Source: Paulinella micropora (Eukaryota; Cercozoa; Imbricatea; Euglyphida). From it: a stretch of 64,000 nt of DNA. Every line of letters starts with the position of its first letter. The first letter of the stretch is position 1. A program made the translations under genes and the position numbers. Below, piece after piece: positions 42,225 through 53,056 of the stretch. Location of the stretch: positions 612,706-676,705 of the forward strand of contig BJOX01000170.1 of NCBI GenBank assembly GCA_009731375.1, in the 5' to 3' direction. Under the pieces are notes generated by a model. The model was not told the DNA's origin and ran no database searches. It saw only the letters and a list, made by a program, of their open reading frames with translations.

Positions 42225-43700
42225 AGCAGCAGAAGAAGAAGCAGCAGAAGAAGAAGCAGCAGAAGAAGCAGCAGAAGAAGCATCAGAAGAAGCAGCAGAA
42301 GAAGCAGCAGCAGAAGAAGCAGCAGCAGAAGAAGCAGCAGAAGAAGCAGCAGAAGCAGAAGCAGCAGAAGCAGAAGCAGCAGAAGCAGAAGCAGAAGAAG
42401 CAGCAGCAGAAGAAGCAGAAGCAGCAGAAGCAGAAGCGAAGAAGCAGAAGCAGAAGAAGCAGAAGAAGCAGAAGCAGAAGAAGCAGAAGCAGAAGAAGCA
42501 GAAGCAGAAGAAGCAGAAGCAGCAGCAGAAGAAGCAGCAGCAGAAGAAGCAGAAGCAGAAGAAGCAGAAGCAGAAGAAGCAGAAGCAGAAGAAGCAGACG
42601 CAGCAGCAGAAGAAGCAGAAGCAGAAGAAGCAGAAGCAGAAGAAGCAGAAGCAGAAGCAGAAGAAGCAGCAGCAGAAGCAGCAGAAGCAGAAGAAGCAGA
42701 AACAGAAGAAGAAGAAGCAGAAGCAGAAGAAGCAGAAGCAGAAGAAGCAGAAGCAGAAGAAGCAGAAGCAGAAGCAGCAGAAGCAGCAGCAGAAGAAGCA
42801 GAAGCAGAAGAAGAAGAAGCAGAAGAAGCAGAAGCAGAAGAAGCAGAAGCAGAAGAAGCAGAAGCAGAAGCAGCAGAAGCAGCAGCAGAAGAAGCAGAAG
42901 CAGAAGAAGAAGCAGAAGCAGAAGCAGAAGAAGCAGAAGCAGAAGAAGCAGAAGCAGCAGAAGAAGCAGAAGAAGCAGAAGCAGAAGAAGCAGAAGCAGC
43001 AGAAGCAGAAGCAGCAGAAGCAGAAGCAGAAGCAGCAGAAGCAGAAGAAGCAGGAGCAGAAGAAGGAAGGAAGAAGGAGGAAGGAAGAAGACGAAAGAAG
43101 GAAGAAGAAAGAAGAAGGGGGAAGGAAGAAGAAACAAGCAAGCAGAAAGTAGAAAGAAGAAGAGGAGAAAGAAGAAAGAAGACGGAAGAAGGAAGAAGAC
43201 GGAAGAAGGAAGAAGGAGAAGGAGGAGGAGCAGCAACAGCAGCAGCAGCTGCAGGAGCAGGAGGAGGAGCAGCTGCAGGAGGAGGCGGAGAAGAAGAAGA
43301 AGAAGAAGAAGAAGAAGAAGAAGAAGAAGAAGAAGAAGAAGAAGGAGAAGGGAGAAGGAAGAAGAAGGAAGGAGGAAGAAGAAGAAAGAAGAAGGGGGAA
43401 GGAAGAAGAAACAAGCAAGCAGAAAATAGAAAGAAGAAGAGTAAAGAAGAAAGAAGACGGAAGAAGGAAGAAGAAGAAGGAGGAGGAGGAGGAGCAGCAG
43501 CTGCAGGAGCAGGAGAGCAGCTGCAGGGGCAGGAGGAGGCGGAGGAGTAGGAGGAGGAGAAGAAGAAGAAGAAGAAGAAGAAGAAGAAGAAGAAGAAGAA
43601 GGAGAAGGAGAAGGGAGAATGGAGAAGGGAGAAGGAAGAAGGAAGGAGGAGGGGAAGTAGGAAGGAGGAAGAAGAAGAAGAAGAAGAAGAAGAAAGTCTT
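42225..43700. repeat. (GAAGCA)n / GAA-rich minisatellite
   Basis: About 840 bp of gaa/gca/gcagaa units, then GAA, GGA and GGAGCA variants including a ~290-bp duplicated segment (gaggagcagcagctgcagga ... gaagaaggaaggagg). Gln/Lys/Ala-type frames here are repeat artefacts. Confidence 0.9.
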
Positions 43701-43866
43701 ATATCGATTGAATTTTGGCGGTCAAATTCAAAGTTATTTACTCAAAGCTACGCCGATTGTTCCCAGCGTTTCTTTGCATGACTACTACCATGCTTTTGTC
43801 TACTTTTTGTCTTCTTTTGTAGACCTCCGTTTGCCGGCTGTATAGTGTGCAGAAAGCCACGCAAGC

Positions 43867-44646
43867 ATGGAAAATCGAAACATCACTCGTGAGGAATTCC
43901 AACTTTTCCTGGGTCGTTACAATGATTTCCTAGGTCGTTACAGTGAAGATATGGTTCAACTGAAACAGCTCCTTGCACAGAGCGTGGCTGGGCCTGGCAT
44001 GCCGCAATCAGCTGATTCTCAACTCCGTCAGACTCCTTCGGACAAGGGTGGCACGTACATCAATAAAAGCAGGAAAGAAGAAAAAGTACAAGAGGAGACC
44101 GATCTTTCTTTTGCTCCTCATACCACTTCTGCTCTTTTTCCTGCCTCTTCCTCAAGTGATTTCTCTACTGGCGGTCGACAGCTCAGTTCGAATGCATCTA
44201 AAACGCCTCCTCTCATAGGGCGCCGTCTGTCTGTTGGCAGCGCTTTGCCTCTCTCGCTGACTTCCCCTGCCCCTACCCTGCGCCTGGATGCTGCCACGCT
44301 GTATGGCATTTTTGCGGTGGCCTCCCACGCATCCAACACCTCCTCGCAGACCTTGCAGATACCACCAGATGCCACGCTCAGCAGCGTGCTGGAGCAGGCG
44401 GGGCAGGTATTGAAGAAGGACCGCTCAGGAGAGCCAAGGTTCGGGGACTGTTGGCAGAAGCTGACATTACATAACAGTATCACCACGAATGCAGGCATAG
44501 GAGATGTAGGAAGCATCACTTTGAGCAACTTCCTATGGCTCCTAGAGAATGAACGATCAAAAGACTACGGTCTAATTAAAAAGGCCCCTTGCCTTGGGGA
44601 GGGCATCGCCACCTTTATTTTCAAGTCTTCGGTCTTTTGGGAGTAG
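43867..44646 (+). CDS. N-terminal exon of the giant AAA gene
   Basis: ATG 43867 in good context (aagcATGg), after a poly-pyrimidine-AG acceptor-like tttgtag at ~43826, so a 5' UTR intron is possible. ~240 residues: a helical start (REEFQLFLGRYNDFLGRY), a Ser-rich middle (ASSSSDFSTGG, PLIGRRLSVGSALPL), then TLYGIFAVASHASNTSS and NFLWLLENERSKDYGL. No family is recognised. The frame ends at 44646; the next reading frame overlaps from 44589, so a frameshift or tiny intron lies at about 44600-44640. Confidence 0.55.
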   Translation: MENRNITREEFQLFLGRYNDFLGRYSEDMVQLKQLLAQSVAGPGMPQSADSQLRQTPSDKGGTYINKSRKEEKVQEETDLSFAPHTTSALFPASSSSDFSTGGRQLSSNASKTPPLIGRRLSVGSALPLSLTSPAPTLRLDAATLYGIFAVASHASNTSSQTLQIPPDATLSSVLEQAGQVLKKDRSGEPRFGDCWQKLTLHNSITTNAGIGDVGSITLSNFLWLLENERSKDYGLIKKAPCLGEGIATFIFKSSVFWE

Positions 44647-47600
44647 AACTGCGCCATGGTCGCATTTTTTGCGTCGTTATGTACGACTTGGTGGTTGAGC
44701 ACGCTATGTTCCACCCTGATTTCTCCCGTCTGATTGCATCCAGCAAGTCCCACTTATTCCTACTATCTGTTTCGGGAGAGGTATTGGTAAAGCTTGCCTT
44801 CACAGACATTCAAGGACTTGGTTGGACTGACGATGCAAATGGTTCCTGCTACTTCTGGAACAAGTCACTGCTCTACACTTACTCTCTCTGGTTCGAGAAG
44901 CCCTTGTCGATTTACGCTTGGGAAGGGCAGCCACCTCGGTCTATCAAAAACTCTTACGTCATGCTAAATTTTGGCACCTCTGAAACAAAGATATTTTTGC
45001 TTTCACATTCCAGTGAGGCACCCAGCACACACAGTGTCGCAGGGCTGGTCAAGGCATGTGGAAGGGAGAGCAAGAGCATAATTATGAAAGAAAATGCACT
45101 CTTCAGAGCCATGTTGGCTCAGGACGGGGTGGGCACCCAGCAAGAGAAGCTGTGTGACCTGGCAAGCCAGGGCAATGTGTTCGATTACTACGTCACGGCC
45201 GATGAAGCGGTGGTGTTTCTGAGCACCGATCAGGGACTGCAAGTGCAGTGGTTGGAGATGGTTCAGGAGCCACGCTTGCAGGCCTGTGAGTGGAGCAAAG
45301 TCCCTGCGCCCTTTACCGACCGTGAGCATCTCAAGCCCTCGGTATGGGCCATGATCCACGAGAAGTTGGTATTGGAGCAGTTCTGGCCTCGGTTTGGGCG
45401 GTATTTCCAGTACCAGGGCTTTACCTATGCCGAGAAGCAAGATTTCAGGCAAATAGGTGGAGACAAAAAAGATACCCGCACTGTGGATTATTATCAGGAT
45501 GGAGGGGAAAGTGTCTCCAACGCTGCCGTGCCCCAAGTTCACGAAATGGCCCCGACTGCCATGTGTAAGGAAAACTTCTTGAAGATCATGCGTGCGGTGG
45601 AATGCGGATTTCCGGTGCTGTTGGAGGGGGAGTCTGGTGCAGGGAAAACCTTTGCCGTGGAGTTCTGCGCCATGTTTACAAAAAACCGCTTGCTCCGTGT
45701 CAACATGTCCCCTAGCACCAGTATTGAGGATCTAGTGGGTTCTTTGACCTTCCAGCCTGGTTCTGACAAGAGCTTCGTGTACCGGCTGGGACCCTTGGCG
45801 GAGGCAGTGCGCGATGGCTGCTGGCTCCTGATCGATGAATCCAATTTAGCAACCGATGAAGTGCTAAGCGTCTTTGAGACTATGCTAAGCACAAAACAGC
45901 TGCAGATTGCGTCGACGTCAGTCATGTTTCACCCCAAGGCCCGTCACTGCCTGCTTTCGATCCCTGTTCATCCAAACTTTCGCGTTTTTTTCGCTCAGAA
46001 TCCGGCTGGTGATTCTCGTTACGGAACCCGTCATGTGTTTTCCGCCTCTTTGATCTCGCGGTTTGTGCCCTTGCGCTTCGAATCCCAAGCCAACGACAGA
46101 GACGGACTGCGGGAGATACTTTTGAAAAAGCTCACTTATGGGCTCGATGCTGAGCCTCAGATGGAGAAAATCATGTCCGAGGTGGCTAACCTGTTGGTTA
46201 CGTTGTACCAAGCCTGGGAGCCAACCTCTGTAGATTCGGCTCAGGTGAACCTACGGGACTTGATGCAAGGAGCAGCATTATTCAGGCAGGCATATGAAAA
46301 ACGGCTGGGCTGTCATATCCAAGCCGGCCTGAAGCTTGTGTTCGAACAGGACTGTAGCGAAAATTCCTTGGCGAAGATACGTAAGATGTTAATGGAAAAA
46401 AAGAGCCTCCTCAACAAGTTTGAAGCGTCATCCCAACAAGGCCATCAGCCTGGTTTCTCAGTCTATGCCATGCTAAGGCACTATAAGCAGGTACATAATT
46501 TTCTGGATTTATGTAAAACGAGCGGGCGTCACGGGCTTGTGATCGGGCCCGGTAGCTGTGGCAAAGCGGCTGCTGTCAAGCACTGGCTGCAGACAACCGG
46601 AAAGACGTGGGAAGAAGTCACCTTGATGAGCAGCTTTTCTGCAGAGGACTTTTTTGGACGGATGGTACCGACAAGAGACGGGCGTTCTGTGGAGTGGCGT
46701 GACGGACCCATCGTGAGGGCGATGGAAAAGGGTAAAGTGTTGCTCATCCGCAGAGTGGATGAAATCGAAACTTCCGTCCTGGAAGCTCTAAACGCAGTGT
46801 TGGAACCGTTCGATCCCAATGAAGAACATCGCTCATTGCTCATCAACGGCAGGCAACGAAAAGTGCTCAAAGGCTTCCTTATCATCGTTACCTGGCGCTC
46901 GGAAGTAAGTCTCATCACCATGAGCGCTGCACTCAAGTCTCGTCTGGCTCTCTATCGTTTCCCGGTTACAAACCAAAAAAGCATGATGAAGGAACTCGTG
47001 CATGATGATTCATGCATTATTCCCCATGCCGAGAGAGAGGATAGCTTGAAAGCTCTTCAAGACTCTGAGCTGCCCAATCTCGCTGCGTATGCACAGATCC
47101 TATCCAGTTATGATGCCTTCTGTCGGCAATCCGACACTAAGAATCACGACGAGAGAAGAAACGCCTTCCAGTTCTTTGTTGAATCAGCCAAGGACAGGTT
47201 AAACCCCAGTCGACGTCCCTCATACGTTCCCTTCAAACTACCTACTGTCAAGTCCGCATTTGTCTTGAGCACTTCTCGGCGCAACCTACTCGACTTTTTG
47301 ACCTCCTGTTCTCGCTGTGGGGTTCCGGCGGTGTTGCAAGGAGGTGTCAGCATGGGGAAGAAAGCAATTGTCGCTGCATTAGCACAATCCCTGGCAAAGC
47401 CATTTTATTCCCTTAGTTTCTGCACCAATACCACAATCTCCGACATCATCGGTTCATTCGTACTATCCGAGGAGAACGGTCGGCAGGTCGCCAAGTGGAA
47501 GTCCGGACCGTTGTATCTAGCGATGGAAAAAGGTGGCATATTTCTAGGAGTGAAGATGAGCCTGAGCAGCCGGGACGTGCTGAGCTTTGTCGAACAGGTG

Positions 47601-47777
47601 CTAAGCTACCCGCAGCTTGTGGCTAGAGAAGGTATCAAAGAGTTCACATGTCCTATGCGACCGGGTGTCATGGTCCAAATCCACCCCAACTTTGCATTCA
47701 TTGCTACGCAGTATCCTCCTGGCTATCAGACCAGAGGAGCCTCTTGGAGTGCCCAGCGAAAGATGACCATGCTGTAA
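44589..47777 (+). CDS. AAA modules 1-3 of a midasin/dynein-type ATPase
   Basis: Before the AAA part, ~250 residues look beta-propeller-like (EHAMFHPDFSRLIASS, LFLLSVSGEVLVKL). Module 1: Walker A GESGAGKT at 45627, Walker B WLLIDESNLA, sensor region VFFAQNPAGDSRYGTR and arginine LISRFVPLRFE, all intact and of the midasin (AAA_5) type. Module 2: GPGSCGKAA (Thr lost), Walker B replaced by VLLIRRVDEIE. Module 3: GGVSMGKKA, Walker B replaced by IFLGVKMSL. The frame is closed by TAA at 47775-47777 within module 3, but the same frame continues. Only module 1 should hydrolyse ATP in this part. Confidence 0.75.
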   Translation: MPWGGHRHLYFQVFGLLGVELRHGRIFCVVMYDLVVEHAMFHPDFSRLIASSKSHLFLLSVSGEVLVKLAFTDIQGLGWTDDANGSCYFWNKSLLYTYSLWFEKPLSIYAWEGQPPRSIKNSYVMLNFGTSETKIFLLSHSSEAPSTHSVAGLVKACGRESKSIIMKENALFRAMLAQDGVGTQQEKLCDLASQGNVFDYYVTADEAVVFLSTDQGLQVQWLEMVQEPRLQACEWSKVPAPFTDREHLKPSVWAMIHEKLVLEQFWPRFGRYFQYQGFTYAEKQDFRQIGGDKKDTRTVDYYQDGGESVSNAAVPQVHEMAPTAMCKENFLKIMRAVECGFPVLLEGESGAGKTFAVEFCAMFTKNRLLRVNMSPSTSIEDLVGSLTFQPGSDKSFVYRLGPLAEAVRDGCWLLIDESNLATDEVLSVFETMLSTKQLQIASTSVMFHPKARHCLLSIPVHPNFRVFFAQNPAGDSRYGTRHVFSASLISRFVPLRFESQANDRDGLREILLKKLTYGLDAEPQMEKIMSEVANLLVTLYQAWEPTSVDSAQVNLRDLMQGAALFRQAYEKRLGCHIQAGLKLVFEQDCSENSLAKIRKMLMEKKSLLNKFEASSQQGHQPGFSVYAMLRHYKQVHNFLDLCKTSGRHGLVIGPGSCGKAAAVKHWLQTTGKTWEEVTLMSSFSAEDFFGRMVPTRDGRSVEWRDGPIVRAMEKGKVLLIRRVDEIETSVLEALNAVLEPFDPNEEHRSLLINGRQRKVLKGFLIIVTWRSEVSLITMSAALKSRLALYRFPVTNQKSMMKELVHDDSCIIPHAEREDSLKALQDSELPNLAAYAQILSSYDAFCRQSDTKNHDERRNAFQFFVESAKDRLNPSRRPSYVPFKLPTVKSAFVLSTSRRNLLDFLTSCSRCGVPAVLQGGVSMGKKAIVAALAQSLAKPFYSLSFCTNTTISDIIGSFVLSEENGRQVAKWKSGPLYLAMEKGGIFLGVKMSLSSRDVLSFVEQVLSYPQLVAREGIKEFTCPMRPGVMVQIHPNFAFIATQYPPGYQTRGASWSAQRKMTML

Positions 47778-48856
47778 GTGCCGGACTACACGCGCGAAGA
47801 AATAGTGAAGATAGTGCAAGCCGTCAGTAAGGCACCGAAATCTAAACTGCGCTCGGGTTGGAAGTGGCAAAAACCGGATATGGACACTTCACATCCCATG
47901 AAGGAACGAGATGCCATCGATTGGCTGCTAGATAGGCTGGGCAAGAGCGGAAATTACATTCTTAACCATGTGCTGAGCCTGTACAGACGAGTCCTTGCTA
48001 CATTACCTGATAATAAGATCACTCTCGATTTTTTGGAGTTTCACACGTACCTTCTATTTCCGGAAAAAGTCGACAGCAAATCCGGTCATAGTCTGGAACC
48101 AAGCATTGCCTTCGACAGCAAATCTCGCACAGTGAAGTTTAGGCTCAAGTCCAAATCTGTATCCTTATCTTTGACAGTGTCCAGTCGCTTTAAAGGCCCC
48201 GGGCCCAGCATGCCTCTCGCGGCAAGGCTTCTCGTGTGTCAACTCGCGTTTGGTCTTGCGTTCCGGGAGCCATTGCTTGTGCACGGCCCGACCTGCTTCA
48301 AGGCGTGGAGTGTGCGCACCGTCGCTCAGTTGCTAGGGATTCAACCTGACTGTTTCTTCCTCTCAGAGGGGAGTACGGAGACCGATCTGTTCGGAGGATC
48401 GGAGCCACATACTTTGCCCAGTTTCGAACAGTACGCGACGACGATCGTCGACTCCATTTACAAATCTATTCGTCTCGAACGAGAAGAGGCAAATGTCTGG
48501 AAGACACTGCTTCCGCTGAAGAAAAACAGTGCAGCGCGACGGCATTATGATATTATTGGGTACCTGCGACAGGAACTTGAGAAATTGGGCAGGAGACACC
48601 AGATTTTGCCGCACTGCGAGCGGGCCGTAGCCCTGAATGCCCGGTTTGGTGGTTTGCTTTGGCTGCGCAATTTAGACCAAGCGGACCAGGCCATGCTGGA
48701 AATCTTGAGTCCGATTTGCGAGTTTACTCCTTCCTTTTCTTGGCATGACTACGAAACGACCGGCAAACCTCCTGACAAAACGGTGAGTGAGGATTTGAGT
48801 ATTGTGGCTACCGTTCATACTCCAAGTAGCGAGATTAGCCCGTCGCTGCTATCCAG
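47778..48856 (+). CDS. AAA module 4 segment
   Basis: Same reading frame as the preceding segment after the in-frame TAA (VPDYTREEIVKIVQAV...). Module 4 has GPTCFKAWS in the Walker A place (no GKT) and LLWLRNLDQAD in the Walker B place, so it is non-catalytic. SPSLLSR at the end joins by a GTCTGC donor (48857) to the next exon, restoring LLSRFTQIRVEAP, the usual arginine-finger/sensor strand of midasin-like modules. Confidence 0.7.
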
Positions 48857-49161
48857 GTCTGCCAAATTCCCTACTATCAAGAGAAAATCATAATATAAGC
48901 ACTGTAACTATTGAGTGCAAGCTCTGTACTCTCAGTCACTAGTTGCCGCTTGGTCATGGGCTCATTCGAAAGTTTGCAGCCTTAATACCGGGTCGGGCGC
49001 AAGAATGACATGCAAAGGACCTTGTATTGCATATTACAAAGGGTTCAAGCAGGGATGCTATACCTACATGTTCTGTCAAACTCCATGCCATGCCTACATG
49101 CTCTGTCACAAGGACCTACTGTAAGATACTAAGTTTCAACTGTTGTTTTGTTTGCCTGTAG

Positions 49162-51749
49162 GTTTACTCAGATCCGGGTCGAAGCGCCGAAGCTGGCTGA
49201 GTATGAGCCGGTGCTGCAGAGCCTTGGCGCGCCAATGGAAGATGTCCAAGTCATGTTGTCTCACGCGGCAAAGTTCGAGCAGGCAACTTCCCGCCATCTC
49301 TTCCAGTGGCTGGCGTTACTGCTCCATGCAAAATATCCCGTGCACTTTGGCGCTCAGCTGCTTTTTTATGACCAACACGTTGAGCTTAAACCTCCAGCTC
49401 AGATCACTACGTGCATGGACCAGGTAAAACAGACATTTGAAGGCGAAATCAAGAAAAAGGCAAACAACGCTGGTGATGATAACATGGTGCTGTCTCGCAC
49501 CACCGTGGAAAACTTACTTCGCCTGCAAGCCGCCCAGCACGCCCAACTGCCTCTATTGCTGATGGGGCCTCCGGGTATTGGGAAAACACAAGTAGTTAAA
49601 TTCGCTGCGCAGCTAATGGGTAGGAAGTTTGTTCGAATTTCTTGCTCGACTAGCATGACAGTCGAAGATTTGGTCGGGTCCTATATACCCAGCAGGGACA
49701 AACATGGGAAATTGGCTTTTGTGCTATCGCCTGGAGTGTTAGCCACCGCATTGCAGTGTAAGGAATCCGAAGCCCCCGTGATTCTCTTGGAAGAACTGAA
49801 CCTGTCCACGATGGATGTGTTGTCGTTTCTAACTGGTTTGGTGGCCTGCCCGCCGGGAGAATCATTTTCCTTTCGCTCTTCGTGGTTAGTGAAGCCGAAA
49901 AACCTCTTGCTTGTCTCAGCCATCAACCCTCCAAGCGTGGGCGGGAATCGGCAACAGCTTCCGCTACTTTTGGAAAGCCTTTTTTGCAAAGTCGTCCTGA
50001 TGCCATTTGGTAAAGATGAGCTCCGCGAAATTGGTTCAGCCCTCATTGGCAAAAGCTCCATCCAAGGCAAAGAGCGACAAACGGTCCTGGATGTGCACTT
50101 TGCGGTGACCGATGCCATGAGCAACAATCTCGGCCGTTTTTCCTCCTTCAACCTGCGGGACGTGCAACGTGTGCAAGCGGTCTATGACAGTGTTACCAAA
50201 GCTTTCGGTAGCCCGACCCTGGAACAAAAATCAGAGATTCTTCACAGGGCGCTGCGGCTGGTCTACTTGGAAGGCTTTGTCGTTGATAGTCAGGAGAGAG
50301 AGGTGGTTGAGGCGGTACTGGAGGCAAAGCACGTGAAGAAGTTCGATACTCAGCACGCAGAAGCCGTGCTTCAGGGACATGACATCATACTTGGGTGTGT
50401 CAAGATCCGTAAGCTTCAAGATGTATGTGTGTCGCCCGAGCCATTCCTGGTTAACAGGGCTACTCCGCACCTCCTCAAGAGTCTCGAGTTGCTGGCTATG
50501 GCTTACCTCTCCAAGAGAATGACGCTGCTCACGGGCCCTGCCTGCTCCGCCAAGAGCTCCCTTCCCCTCCAGCTCGCTCACCTCATCGGCCATCGCAGCG
50601 TAGTAATCCCCATGCACAAGTCGCTGGACATGTCCGACCTGCTGGGCGGGTTTGTGTCCTCCACTGGCCCAAACGTGCACGACTCGGCCAAGGCATTTTG
50701 TAACCAAATTGCAAGCCACTTGAACCGCTTGGACTGCATGCGGCTGGCGCGATCGGTGGCAGCTTTGGCCAAGATTGACACGGACAAAGAACTGACCCCG
50801 CAGGAAATCCTGGCCGAGCTTGCACCTTTCAACGATAAATCTGGCGGGCTCGAGGCGCTGCTAAAAAGTTTCCAACCTAAGTCGAAGTTACTCTTCCATT
50901 TTGTTCCCGGCTCGGTCATGGAGGCGATCAAAACAGGCGCTTACTGCATCCTGGAAAACGTCAACCTCATCCGGCCTGAGGTGCTGGAAAGGTTGAATTC
51001 TTTGGGGGAGCACGACGCACGGCTGTATTTCATGGAGCTGGGTATGAACCACTTGTCCTCCGGCCGGGATGAGGATCAGGTGGATGCAATCCGACCGCAC
51101 CCTGACTTTCGTTTGGTCTGCACCGCTGCGCAGGATCGGGAGGGTGCACAGCTTTCGTCCTCATTTCAAAATCGCTGCATAGTTATCAATCTGGAGTCGC
51201 TAGACTCCCCCAAGCTTCTGCAGGAAGATATCCCGGAGCTCTTGCAGGGTCTTTACGGGAGCCCTGCTCCAGAAATAATGAACAATTTTTGTACAATTCA
51301 CTCGCGGGTGAAGAAACCCAAAACTCAAATGACATCGATAGTTGTGGGATATAAACACACGTTTATCAACCTCTGCAGGTCCGTCTATCTAGTATATATT
51401 ATTTCTCTCTCTTTCTCTCTCCCTCTCTCTCTCTCTCTCTTTCTTTCTCTTTCTCTTTCTCTTTCTTTCTTTCTTCTTTCTTTGCAACCTCTACCTATAC
51501 ATCTATAGTGAAGTCTATTCATTTACATGCGTATATATCATTTTATATAAGTTATTTACATATCATCATAATCTGTTTGTTCTATCAATGTTTCTCTTGG
51601 TATCTATATTGATCTTTCGACCCTTCTTTGATCTATATTCTATTGTAAACAGAGCCGTTAAGCTGTTCTCAGAGCGTGTGCCGGTAAAATTTGCCTTTCA
51701 GTTGGCATATGGCCTGCAAGCTCCCCCTATCGAGAGCGCAGAGGAAGAG
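49162..51749 (+). CDS. AAA modules 5-6 (two exons)
   Basis: The exon starts at 49162 after tgcctgtag. Module 5 is intact: MGPPGIGKTQVVKF (Walker A), PVILLEELNLSTMDVL (Walker B, Asp replaced by Glu), LLLVSAINPPSVGG (sensor 1). Module 6 is degenerate: TGPACSAKSSLPL and CILENVNLIRPEVL. The exon ends near 51380 (INLC-AG|gtccgt). An intron follows to 51652, then 51653-51749 (AVKLFSERVPVKFAF...) ending EEE at a GT donor. The frame after 51380 (LSFSLPLSLSL) is intron. Confidence 0.72.
51385..51505. repeat. Pyrimidine (CT/CTTT)n in an intron
   Basis: tctctctttctctct repeats in the 51381-51652 intron. Confidence 0.8.
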
Positions 51750-51759
51750 GTACATTTTA

Positions 51760-52262
51760 TACTACTACTACTACTACTACTAATACTAATACTAATACTA
51801 ATACTAATACTAATACTAATACTGCTGCTATTACTGCTACTACTACTGCTCTTACTGTTACTACTGCTACTACTACTTCTACTTCTACTACTTCTCTCCT
51901 GTTATCGAGAGCGCAGAGGAAGAGGAACATTTTATACTACAACTACTAATACTAATACTAATACTAATACTGCTGCTATTATTACTACTACTACTACTAC
52001 TACTGCTCTTACTGTTACTACTGCTACTTCTACTTCTACTTCTACTACTTACTCCTGTTATTATTATTACTATTATTATTATCATTATTATTATTATTAT
52101 TCAGCCCAATGGCCTCAAGGCGTTAAACTGTGACGCCAACTCATAACCCTTTGGTGGTAGATGCTGGGGAGGAGGGTCGTTGCGCGCGTAAAAGATCTTA
52201 AACTCCGCATATGCTGGTTGATAGCCCAGGACCCAGCAGACACCAGATTGTTATGGGTGGGG
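51760..52262 (-). mobile_element. (ACT/AAT)n followed by an inverted copy of the core repeat
   Basis: Microsatellite 51760-52103 with a duplicated piece (cctgttatcgagagcgcaga + ggaaga) that copies the end of the upstream exon and its donor. Then cagcccaatggcctcaagg starts the reverse complement of the ~410-bp core repeat, cut by the 762-N gap 52263-53024. Confidence 0.7.
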
Positions 52263-53024
52263 NNNNNNNNNNNNNNNNNNNNNNNNNNNNNNNNNNNNNN
52301 NNNNNNNNNNNNNNNNNNNNNNNNNNNNNNNNNNNNNNNNNNNNNNNNNNNNNNNNNNNNNNNNNNNNNNNNNNNNNNNNNNNNNNNNNNNNNNNNNNNN
52401 NNNNNNNNNNNNNNNNNNNNNNNNNNNNNNNNNNNNNNNNNNNNNNNNNNNNNNNNNNNNNNNNNNNNNNNNNNNNNNNNNNNNNNNNNNNNNNNNNNNN
52501 NNNNNNNNNNNNNNNNNNNNNNNNNNNNNNNNNNNNNNNNNNNNNNNNNNNNNNNNNNNNNNNNNNNNNNNNNNNNNNNNNNNNNNNNNNNNNNNNNNNN
52601 NNNNNNNNNNNNNNNNNNNNNNNNNNNNNNNNNNNNNNNNNNNNNNNNNNNNNNNNNNNNNNNNNNNNNNNNNNNNNNNNNNNNNNNNNNNNNNNNNNNN
52701 NNNNNNNNNNNNNNNNNNNNNNNNNNNNNNNNNNNNNNNNNNNNNNNNNNNNNNNNNNNNNNNNNNNNNNNNNNNNNNNNNNNNNNNNNNNNNNNNNNNN
52801 NNNNNNNNNNNNNNNNNNNNNNNNNNNNNNNNNNNNNNNNNNNNNNNNNNNNNNNNNNNNNNNNNNNNNNNNNNNNNNNNNNNNNNNNNNNNNNNNNNNN
52901 NNNNNNNNNNNNNNNNNNNNNNNNNNNNNNNNNNNNNNNNNNNNNNNNNNNNNNNNNNNNNNNNNNNNNNNNNNNNNNNNNNNNNNNNNNNNNNNNNNNN
53001 NNNNNNNNNNNNNNNNNNNNNNNN
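52263..53024. other. Scaffold gap (762 N)
   Basis: N run bordered on the right by a run of about 31 C. Confidence 0.95.

Positions 53025-53055
<31 letters not shown>

Positions 53056-53056
<1 letters not shown>

Noticed and set aside
42176-43418. Long Gln/Lys/Ala and Cys/Phe frames on both strands
   Set aside because: Artefacts of the (GAAGCA)n minisatellite; open in several frames at once.
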